Assembly (NCBI GenBank): GCA_017933935.1
Contig: JADWQK010000686.1
Location: 62,001 to 126,000 of the forward strand
Length of the DNA: 64,000 nt
Direction: 5' to 3'
DNA from: Sesamia nonagrioides
Lineage: Eukaryota; Arthropoda; Insecta; Lepidoptera; Noctuidae
The notes below the pieces were generated by a model. The model saw only the letters and a program-made list of their open reading frames with translations, was not told where the DNA came from and did not search any database. Both the position numbers and the translations under genes were made by a program. This document shows, piece by piece, positions 13,501 to 25,500 of the stretch (positions are counted from its first letter, which is position 1; each line of letters starts with the position of its first letter).

Positions 13501-16500
13501 ATTAGAATTTTCGATCAAATTACTCTTGTCCTAATACTTTTATAATTTAATTTACTAAAGGAATAAATGTAGTAACACCAAGTTTTCACGTATACCTATT
13601 TCTATAGAATGAATCGACAACATAACTTCTCTGTGGTGTACCTATAGCTAAGGGCGATGTACACATCAAAAGTTAGAATTATCTGTTTTTATTTATTTAA
13701 TAATATAAATATGTCTTGTTTCGAAAGGCAAATTTTAGATTTCTTATTAGTGTCCGGTTGCCTATTGCTCAGATCATCACAATATTCAACACAACTGTCT
13801 TTATTACTAAATACCTACCTAATTTATATGAAATAAAACTATTTTAAAATGTTATGTTCATTGCAAGACTACAGAGCCGGGTGTACCTATATAACTACAA
13901 TTTGCATGCAAAATCTTAGTATAATTTAAAAAAAAAAAAAAGAAACCTACCCTTTTAGAAACCCATAGGTTTTTGAAGATCACTCATTCGAATATTATGC
14001 ATGAAAAGATTCATTATTTAATGTTTGTATCCACATTACGCATGTCCTGCTAAATATTCTGCATATTATATTCAAATTTGCACATTTTCTAACTTCTTTC
14101 ACAACTTTACTATTAGCGCACATTGCTGTGAAATACACGCAAGTCATAATTGACCTCTTGCAACAAATGTGGGATAAATCTATCGCACCTATTTTTGTAT
14201 CGTATAGAGAGCTAGAAAGCGCCGCGCACTGCGGTGAAAAATATGAACTGAAAAAATCAGTTGCTGTTGAAACGCGATTCAAATATGTCGTTACCATCAG
14301 TGCGAGTCTGTTATTTCACCTTAAAAACTTTGGTGAAATAAGCGTAGAGTGAGACGTCATTCCAACGAATAAATAAATATATACGGACAAATCACACAGA
14401 TTGAGCTAGCCCCAAAGTAAGTTCGAGACTTGTGTTACGGGATACTAACTCAACGATACTATATTTATAAAAGATACATATATAGATAAACATCCAAGAC
14501 CCAGACCAATCAGGAAAAGATCGTTTTCCATCATGACTTGGCCGGGGATCGAACCCAGGGCCTCCACGTCGCAGGCAGGCGTGTTGACTAACTGACAGGT
14601 TATTCTTAGCTAACTTTTCACGGTGAGAATTTTAGAGAATCAGACTGCTGGTTGCTCCGATGATGACGGCACGATCGTCGATCGTGAATTTAGACATTGA
14701 ACACTCAATCATTTAGACGTGAACGAAAAACTTTTCTGGATACGAACATAGATCGTTATATCTTACGAAAAAACAGCCCTTCATAAGCCATGAGGCCATC
14801 AAGTGATGTATCCAATACCGATTTGGTACCCTTTTTTACGCAATAATAAATATACCCTTGGATGATCGTCCATAACGACATGTGTGTACAACAGCTGAAG
14901 ATAGAATGACAAACCGTGCGTTTTTTTTCGCCGCAGTGCGCGGCCCTGTGAATGTGTTTATTCTACCTTGCCGCATTCCACCGCAAGGCAATGCGCTCTA
15001 TGCCTTAATATTCCGTTCTAAAATTGCGGTAATCACCCTTCGATAGCACCGATGTGCCCAAACTCAAGCGTTGTTCGTTAAAAATATAATGTTAAATTTT
15101 AGTTCAGAAAAGGGTTCAAGTCGTATTCTGCAGCCGCTGCGCAAAATATATATAGATTAGGTGTCTGATGTTAAGGATTGACGTAATAAGGTGTCTTGAC
15201 ATCTACGAGTCTTGCCCGTTCTTTTCAATTGCAAATTTGGACGTTAACATTCCTTTGTAACTTCTGGACGGACTCGCAGACAGATCGAAACAACCAAATA
15301 ATAAGGATTCCGTTTTTGCCATCTGGCTTAGGAACCGTAAGGAGAAAGTTCGTAAAACTACGTAATAACTGTATTTAGAAGGTTGTAAATGTTTATACAA
15401 TATGTAAAGAAAACCCCGTCCGACCCATAAGGATAATAAAGGTTAGGTAAACACATGACTAAATAAAATATGAAATTTTACATAATCATCATAGTATACT
15501 AATGAATTTTGAAATAAGCAATCTTTTTTTTTTCGCGAATTAATTCCAACTTCCCCAAAATTAGGTATTTTTTTAAAAATTGACAACACCATTTTTGACG
15601 GTATTATTATGAGCGAATAGCGATGCGACGGCGTGCCGCGTACCCTGCCCACCTTCGCCCGCGCATATATTGCCTACTGCACATGTATTAAGTTAAGTAC
15701 CTCTTTCTGCGAAATAATATTTATTTTAAGGGATTTTTTTAAGTTTAGCTCGTCTTTGTAGGCTTTTGTAGAATCAGTTATCGATACCTAACAATACCTG
15801 CACGGATCGGACAGGGTTTTCTTTACATATTGTATAACAATAAGAAATTGTAATTGAATAATAACCTTCACTTTAATATCAAACAAAAATATCTTTAATG
15901 TAATATAAAATCAGAACTTCAGGTTATGGATTATGGACATTTTTATGATATTATTTTGGAACAGAGTAGGTGTAGACCCGTTAAATTAACTCGCAAGTAG
16001 GTATGCCTAGTTGAGCAACACTTGATTAATGCCCAATAATATATCTTGTGTCTGAGTATACCTAAGACACGTAATAAGTATTTATTTTTATGATAAGGTT
16101 TCTGAATTGAGATTTTGAAGTTGAAAACTCTTCAAACTCCAATTCAGAATACGCGATATATAAATTCAAAACATACGAAACACATTTTATTTCACGGGCT
16201 ACGACGAAACAGTTAACTTAAAAGAATGCAATCTAAAAGTTAGCATTTCGTTAGTTGGTATTTTGTTGAAGTCAAATTGCTAAATTTAAGTACAATAGTA
16301 GTTTTATTATTCAGTTGCAGTATACTGCACTAAGATTTTATGAATTTCATTAACTAATATTGTAACGCTGAATATTTAGTCATGAGGTTTAAAAACCACT
16401 TGAAAGCTTTCCAAATTATAAATTGCTACAACACTTGATTCACTATGTACAACAGCCATTCTTGCAATTGCTTATTAATATTAAAGCACTATTAGGTGAT

Positions 16501-19500
16501 ATTTTACATAATTTAATTTAGATAAAAAAATGATAAATAAAACGATATCTCTGACAAAATTTGATTTTTTCTCAGATCATTCAATTTTTGCACCCTCTCA
16601 AATGGCTTAGATTACCTTTAGACAGTATAAATAGATATTTTTTCATTGAGTGAGCGGAAAAAGGAGCAAACAAAGCGTACTTGGATATCATATTATTGTA
16701 CCAAAATTAAAATATTGTATGTCACATAAATTTAGCACTTTCATGGCATTTTGTTCGTGCCCAAGTTATTATTAAAATAAAAACCTATTAAGTTTTAGCC
16801 CTTCAGGCTATCTAGCTTAGCAAACAACCAATTGGACCATGCATCACGGTTTCAATTGATCAATTCCAAGGAAGGAGAACCGGCAAAATTACTCTTTTAA
16901 AAACTATCACTATCACTATGTATAGCTTCTTTTTTCTTCTGACCAATTGTATAAAATAAGGAAATGTTTGACCTATATGCGAGCTATTGCGGCTTGCAAG
17001 AATAAATGCCATAGTTAACATGTTCCCAACCTCAAATTCTCAAATCAGAAACTTTATACAAGTAACATACGAGTACACAGTGCTTAATGTGCTTACTCTT
17101 GCTTAAAATGTGTTTGGAGCGCAAGCAATAATAAAATTCTTGATAGCATTTTCTTATTCCTGCAATTCCACTTCATCTAGCTATAGAAGTGATTTATTAA
17201 TAGTTGAAAATAGTTCAGATGCAAGCAATTTATTTTCCTTAGCTTTCTTATCAATCATTTCGTTTGTATTTTTATTACAGGCATATTTTATATTTTAAAT
17301 ACATTTGTGCTTTTGTCGGCTTCTTCATTCCGCGAGGAGAGTACCTATACCATCTAATGATTACCAACTTATTTAATTAGTTAAAACCGCATGCTTTTAT
17401 TAACATAGGTATTATAGATATAATTAATATTTTACTCCTCTCGCGGTATTTGTTTGAAAATAGGTAATATTGGAACATTTAGATGTAATCTAATTTGACC
17501 CATGATTCATTTTTCACGGTCAAATGGTCTTATTATTGTTGTTCCGATGCTATTATAATATATTATTCTGTGATATTATTTTTTACCTACCTAATTATTT
17601 TGTTTATTCCGAGTTTTAATTATTTATTGCTAGAGAGCATAGCTTGAATCCGTAGAAACGGAACCAGTGAAACCAAAATTACAAAATTTTATATAGATTT
17701 TTATGACGTAATGTCACAAATTTAGGAATAACGAAAAATGTGAAATTGTATAGAAATGTATTTACGACTATTACTTTTCGTAGAACAGATACTGAACTAG
17801 TCATGCTACGCTTGCTGCAGTCTTTCAGCAGTGAATTTTTAGAACTATTTTCTAATACAAATTAGGTTAATTTTGTGTATAATTATCTTGTTTTGTCTTT
17901 TTTCCTTTAAGCTGTTCTAATAAGGAACAGCTACCCTATATCTAGCCCTATAATGAAAGGCATTAGGTACTTAACTTTCTTAGATAAATTGAATTGAGCA
18001 ATTAACAAATTCATGTATAGAAAAGTATTTTAGTACCTACCTATGGATATTTAGGTACTTTTATGACTCACAACAAGCATATTTCCGTACTGAAAGAATT
18101 GAAGAACAAATAGTGTTTCCTTGAATTGAATATTTACTTATACTTTTTTAAATATGCCAACAGGTTAGACCAAATACTTGGAAAACAAGGATCTAAAGCT
18201 AAAGATGTCTACGCATCAAAAATCAGCCTAGCTTCCAGAGTAGTTAAAATTGAAAGACAAGTAAGTGCTTTTGTATCTTCTAAGTTTTTGTCATACTTTG
18301 GTCTTATGCTCGTCTACTTTAGCTAAAACCGATTAAATGTGTTAATAATTCACTCACTTAAATGAATCCTCATTTTTCTTTCATTCCATGTTCACATGGC
18401 AGTCGGCACCTATAAAATTATGTAGGGATTTACGTTCAGCTACTCTATTCCTTTCATTTTTCGTTTATTCGGTCGGCGAATGAAAGGCACAAATTAACAA
18501 TTACGGATAAGAGTTACAGTGCGGCCGTCACGTCGAGAGGCTACAATTAGTACTTCATAATTTTTTTTTTTTAATAATTATAAACTAGTGCTTGACTGCA
18601 ATCCCGCCTGATGGTAAGCAGTAATGCAATCGTTGATGGTAAAGCGCACTAGTTTATTAATCCTATTCACTTAAAAAACTGTGGAATAGGAAGGATGACG
18701 GCAGTTGAGCGAGGTGATGCAATGTTAAATCCAAGACCAACACGACGTAACGATGCTGCGCTAGAGGGAGATTTATCTGGAGACTCTCCACGACCAAACT
18801 CCCGACACAACAACATTTGGCGCATCGTACCCGCCACACATCGCAACACAACTGCTCAGACCCGTCCTCCGTACGGCATCACCAGACATCATGCCGGAAC
18901 ACGACGAATCGCTTGGCGGCAAGACTTTGTCTGGTGTGTGGTAACTTCTGCCGGCAGCCGATGTTATGGCCTACCACCGAGAAATTCGCGGACAGGAAGC
19001 AGACACGCATTCTCTTGTCATTGTACAACATTATTTTTGTTTATGCGAAACCCGAAACACGTGTCCAGTATTTTTAAGTAAAGAATCTATGTACAAAACT
19101 TCAAAAATATATCATGATAAACCACAAAGTTATGAGTTTATTATCTTACTTGATTGTCCCAACAAAAATATAGTCCACGCTCCGTTTAGACGGGCGAGCA
19201 GCTGACACCACAGGTCAATGTACCCGACATTGACCTGTGGTGTCAGCTGAGCGCGGGCATGCGCACGCGTAATCTGCGTAGCGCGCTCAGTAAGCACACT
19301 GTAACAATTACTAAATGCATTTGGGAAAATATATAACATGGTGTAAAAATGATTGGAATCGATTCAGTTGCTTATTCTGAACAAACTGTATTCAAGTTTC
19401 GCTTAAACAAAAAATAACGTTGTAAGTATATTCGTAAAGTAAGTTCTATACTCGTGTTGTGTAGATTTTAGAAATAGCTACATAAGAGTAAAGAACCTAC

Positions 19501-22500
19501 TTTGGATCATATACAACGTGTAACAAAAAGGGTATATACATACCAAGGGTATGGCATCTTTAGATGATATCAAACGATATCGGAAGGGTTTCAACTCAAA
19601 ATAAAATACTCAAAAAATTGGTACCAAGTTTTCGGTTTCGTCTGTTTCTTAAAATCAAATCATAACAAACGTGGCAGCACATTACATACGTTAATAACTA
19701 GTCGTTATCCGTCACGTTACTTGCCAAAATCCGACAAATGTCTTCAATATATCTATGCGACTGTTATGATAGTAGCCTATCACAGGTGGTGTTTTTCCTC
19801 ATAACTTCCTAACATAAAGAGATAGGATTAAAAAACCCTTCCAATATCGTTTGATATCATGTAAAGATGCCGTGCCTTTCTTATGTATATACCCTTTATG
19901 TTACACGTTGTATATGCATTTCATATTTGCATTAAATCATCTTTAAATTAAATAAAAACGAACAATAAATTGTAGTTATTGATTGGTTAAAATTTATATT
20001 TTTATAAAATTATCTCATCTATTTATATGTATATTTTATATACTATTTTTATACTCAGTTAATATAATTTGTTTCAGGTAGATGATATAGAAAGTAAGTT
20101 GGATCATTTATTAGAAATGTATAAGGAAGATAGAGGGGGGCCACGCAGACAACTAGGAGGTGGCTCCAGCGGAGGAGAAGGCTCGGGCGGCCCGTCCGGC
20201 GAGGTGGGCTTGGTAGTGCGACACCGACCGGCGCTGGTCGACAAACAGTGTTCGGAGCCCAACTCACCGGTGTCGCGCACGTTCGAGCCGCCCCCGCCGC
20301 CGGCCGCCGCACCGCTCGTGCCATACAAACGGCCCATGAACCGGGGCTACTCCGACCTCGGAACTAGATTCATGAAAAAGAAAGTTATAGTAACGTACGC
20401 AAATATATATTTATTACTATTATACCCATTAAGCCTATACAATGTGCTACACCGTCAATTACCACATCTGATTATGTTATTTTTTTCATAATTTGGCAAT
20501 ATATTCCCAAGAATTTATTTTTATACCATGAATGAATACGGTAAGGTAGTCAGATAACTTTCACCTCAGGAATAGACATTAAGGTTAGACAGCGTATAGA
20601 AAATATGTAAAACTGTCATAATTATTCTTCCGATAAAATTTAAGTAACTATTGTGTACTTATATGTAAATTATACCAATGAAATTAAAGAATATTAAAGA
20701 GATTCTTGCAATGTTGTCACTCTTGCTAAATTGTAAATGCATAGCTGAATAACAAATGTTAGCAGGACAGCCAGTACAAGTCGCAACGGTGAATCCCCAA
20801 GAGACGATGAAGTAGTAATCGTAGTACCGGACCGCGAGGTCACACCTCCCCTCCGCCTCGTCACCGACAGCTCAGGTCGGTATCTGACCCACGTACCTAC
20901 ACATGTATATACTGGAACATTAGCTCATCTAACAGCCCACACTAACCTATAATATTTACTATCTAATACCTAGGTTTCCCAATCAGTCACAAATTAGCAG
21001 ATTAGTAGAAAATGTTTGGAGTATTTGACGCAGATGTCATCTTAGGTGCCGATAATGTGTTTGTTGTATTAGATAAAAGCTGTCATTTGAATGAACTGTT
21101 TCAGATGCTCTAATCAATGTCTACAATGTCCACTCCGCCCTATGGAATCACTGACACATTAGTCGCCACGTAGAATCACACTCGTGTAAATAGACTGCTC
21201 TAGTTAATGTGATGCTAACTTAACTAATTAAACATCGTTGCCATAGGTATAAATATGCGAATATTACAAAATTGCAGCATCTTATGAAGATTATTCGTCG
21301 TCGACTTCTCTCTGACCGATGACATGGGAGAGCCCCATACACGGCCACCGCCGGCTCCGTGAGTCCTACAGCCTACCCCTATCGATGTGTGGAATGTTTA
21401 TCATTTAATAGTGTCTCTCTGTGTCCTCCTAGACCCTCCTACATCTTACTCCTACCACATGAATGTACTAATGAAGGTGTCGTAGACTTAGACTAATCTT
21501 TAAATGATTTTGTTTTTTATCTCGACATTCAATTCATTTGCTACTTTATCAAACTTTGTTTATCTACCTTTTTGAAACACATAATATATATCTTGATATT
21601 TAAGAAAAACATGTATTTCTTTTACCAACAGTTTCAAGTACGTATCTCATTTTTCTGGAACCAAAAAAACATGCAACAAATTTTATATAAGCTCTAACGA
21701 CCCCATAAGTAAGTATAAAGTACCCAGATATATTTATGTACCACGTTCTTGACGTCATCCGCAAAGCTTTTGATAACCCTTCTATAGCTTTTGAAAATCA
21801 AATCTAACAAAGAAAGTAGTACTTATAAGGCTTAGGGTATAAAGATAAAGAATCATGCTTAAGTATTGGAAAACTTACGGCAAGGTATTTACCTATTTAG
21901 TTTGTATGCAAATTAACAAAAAGTATTTTTAATGTGTATAATTATATAAAGGGTGTATCCTGACATCGACGCACAAACGAGTACCATGGATCCAGTACAT
22001 GATTCTGAACCCCCCAGTGGTGGAATTTTTCGTCGGCATTTCATGATTTAAAAAAAATATATGTAGTTTTTTTTTACTTCAGACCGTTCACAATTGTTTA
22101 CTTTTATAACCCAATAATATTTTAAAGTAAAAATTAAATAATTCGCTAATTACATAAAAAAGCGCAATGAAAACAAAACCCGAAAAACTATCTTATTAGC
22201 TAATTTAATAGAGTTCACACCAGGGATCAACGTCATACCTACAAACTCACACAGCGGCATGCCTGCAACGTTCAAAAGCCAAGCCGACACTTTTTTTTAA
22301 ACAGTGTGTATTCTGTAACCGTTCATCAACGACATAAATGACTATCATAATTTTATTACTGGCATGCGGTCTAGCCTTTTCGCGAAGTTTGCGTTACGAT
22401 GTCAGATACACCCTGTATACAACGTGTAACAAAAAGGGTATATACATACCAAGGGTATGGCATCTTTAGATGATATCAAACGATATCGGAAGGGTTTCAA

Positions 22501-25500
22501 CTCAAAATAAAATACTCAAAAAATTGGTACCCAATTTTCGGTTTCGTGTGTTTCTTAAAATAAAATCATAACAAACGTGGCAGCACACTACATACGTTAA
22601 TAATTATTCGTTACCCGTCACGTTACTTGCCAAAATCCGACAAATGTCTTCAATATCTCTGTGCGACTAGTATGGTAGTAGCCTATCACAGGCGGTATTT
22701 TTCCTCATAACTTCCTAACATATAGAGATAGAATTAAAAAACCCTTCCAATATCGTTTAATATCATGTAAAGATGCCATGCCTTTGTTATGTATATACCC
22801 TTTATGTTACACGTTGTATATGTATAATGAAAAATACTTATTTTCATCGTCATAATGAAAGAAGCTTAGTTCAGCCATAATGCAAAAAGATTATTTCCAT
22901 GGCCTGAACATCTAGTCGAAGTTTATGTTTATCGTCCGGAAAACGGTGTATAAACGAATGCAAACAACAATTGTCTCAGCTGTTTATGATCCCACACAAA
23001 ACCACCGTTACGATCTATTTGTCCGACAAGTTACTGCTGAACGTGGCTTTGACCAACACCGACTGACGCACAATGCATACGAAATGAGGGAAAAATAGTC
23101 CCACGAGACAAGCGAGTGATTTGTGTAACTAAGAATTCACAATACATACCTATTATAAAAACAGCCGCCAGCGACTTCGTTCGCGTGGAATTAATTATGC
23201 TCCGCTCCTATTGGTCGCAGCGCGATGTTATATAGCCTAAAGCCTTCCTGGATTAATTGGCTAGCCAAGGCAAAAATAATTTTTCAAATCGGACCAGTAG
23301 TTTCCGAGATTAGCGCGAACAAACAAACAAACATACAAACAAATTCTTCAGCTTTATACAACGTATAACATAAAGGGTATATACATAACAAAGGCATGGC
23401 ATCTTTACATGATATCAAACGATATTGGAAGGGTTTTTTAATCCTATCTCTTTATGTTAGGAAGTTATGAGGAAAAACACCACCTGTGATAGGCTACTAT
23501 CATACTACTCGCACAGAGATATTGAAGACATTTATCGGATTTTGGCAAGTAACGTGACGGGTAACGAGTAGTTATTAACGTATGTAGTGTGCTGCCACGT
23601 TTGTTATAATTTGATTTTAAGAAACACACGAAACCGAAATTTGGTATCAATTTTTTGAGTAATTTATTTTGAGTTGAAACCCTTCCGATATCGTTTGATA
23701 TCATCTAAAGATGCCATGCCCTTGGTATGTATATACCCTTTTGTTAATGTTTTGTTGTGTGTTGTGTTCTGTCCAAGGTATCTGTCATCATTTGTCAAAA
23801 CAAATGATGACAGATACCTTGGAGAGGGACATAGGTATATTTTTATTAAAAAAAAAAATTGTAAAGTTTACAAGTTTACAACAGATACAATTATTCAACA
23901 ATTTACCTCGATATATAATCCTTAATAACAGCGGAGCACATTAAAAACACTTAAATGCAACTTATTTTACATACCTACTTACATACATGCGATGCGTATA
24001 GTAATCTTAATTTCACCTTTCTCATTGTAGTTCAGTTCTTGTTTTAGTTTGTAACTTTTAGTGTGTTATATTTTTGGATTCGTCTTCTCGGGTTCTTTTT
24101 TTATACTCACAAGGCTACGACAATATGAAAAATAATCACGCGTGGCAGTCAGTTAAAAATGAGCTAGTTAGTAAAACTTGTGGCATGTTTATTTGACTTC
24201 GCTAGGCTGAAATCTGTAAAGTGACGTAACAAAATGTCCACTGAAAATATTAGTCAGTGGCTAGAGCAAATAAACCGTTTAAAAACGTGGTACGACACTA
24301 TAGCTGATTAAAAAAGAAAAAAAAATCGATAAAACTTCGTAGTAGAGTTCGATAGATATTATATTACCACTAAAAAAAATAACTTATGTTTTTATTTGTC
24401 TTGGTTAGTGTTGAAATGGCGGCAGGTCACGGGAACAATCTGCGACTCCCGCATTCCCCTTAAACTTAAGGGGAAAATATATAAAACCATGATCCGACCT
24501 GTTGTCTTGTATGGATCAGAATGTTGGGCTACGAAAGGGATGAATGAAAGGCAATTGCATGCAGCCGAGATGAGAATGCTAAGAGGGATGTGTGGTGTTA
24601 CACGAATGGATAGAATAAGAAATGAGTACATAAGAGGAAGTCTGAAAGTGGCACCGGTAGCTGAAAAGTTGTGTGGAAATCGGTTGTCATGGTACGGGCA
24701 TGTGTTACGGAGAACTGAGGAGAATGTCGTGAGGAGAGTCTTAATTATGAATGTTGATGGCTATAAGAGTAGGGGAAGACCAAAGAAACGATGGATGGAA
24801 TGTGTGAAGGATGATATGACTAAGAAGGGAGTGACTGCGGAGATGGCTTCTGATAGGGATGCATGGAAGAAAAAGACATGTTGCGCCGACCCCAAATAAA
24901 TTGGGATAAGGGCAGGAGAATGGTGGTTAGTGTATATTGTCAGCCTCCGTGGTATAGCGGCAGCGAATGCGGCCGCGGCGCAAGGAGGCGCGGATTCGAT
25001 CCCCGCACAGTGCAAATATTTGTATGCGTGAATATGAATATTTTCACTGGTCTGGTCGTGCCTCGGAAAGCACGTTAAGCCGTTGGTCCCGGTTGCCACA
25101 CCAACATCTAATGGCAGTCGTTACTGGTTGTTGGAGCCCTCAAAAGTCCAACAATTGGTCTTACTACAATGCTTCGATATCACCTTCGGGTTGTGGAGGT
25201 CAGACGGCAGTCGCTTCACGAAAAATATCGAAGTTTAGCCAAAATCAGCAGTTAGACTGGTACAGCGGACCCCAGACTCCAAGGCTGAAAGGTCTTCGGA
25301 TGCGACTGGGATTAACGCTGAGATGATGATGAGTGCATATTGAACTCGAGTGTCTGTAGAAATGGAAACTATCAGACAAGATTAAAATAAATCATCAAAA
25401 ACGAAACTAAACATAGGTAGAAAGTAGATGACTCACGCTAGATTTCAGCCTAGGTACCAATACTCTTTATATAAAAATGAAAAAAAATGCAAACCTCGTA

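Larger units (their letters stand above)
12337..18163. other. KCNQ intron
   Basis: 5.8 kb of intron after the second alternative exon. It contains a SINE (about 14368-14600) and a MITE (15398-15832). I see no third alternative exon carrying the KYFVAR or KPYDVKD signature. Confidence 0.6.

Noticed and set aside
18695..19339. Several overlapping 60-128-codon frames on both strands
   Set aside because: No protein motif, mutual overlap, and a repeat-like context; explained by locally higher GC content.
21290..21357. Exon-like segment (DFSLTDDMGEPHTRPPPA) ending in a good GTGAGT donor within the last KCNQ introns
   Set aside because: The only nearby acceptors give stops or phases that do not join to the 20875 donor or the 26814 acceptor. 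It could be a species-specific or decayed cassette exon, but the sequence alone does not support it.
24940..25020. Possible tRNA gene (A and B boxes)
   Set aside because: Boxes are present, but there is no acceptor stem or anticodon arm; it belongs to a dispersed SINE with target duplications.
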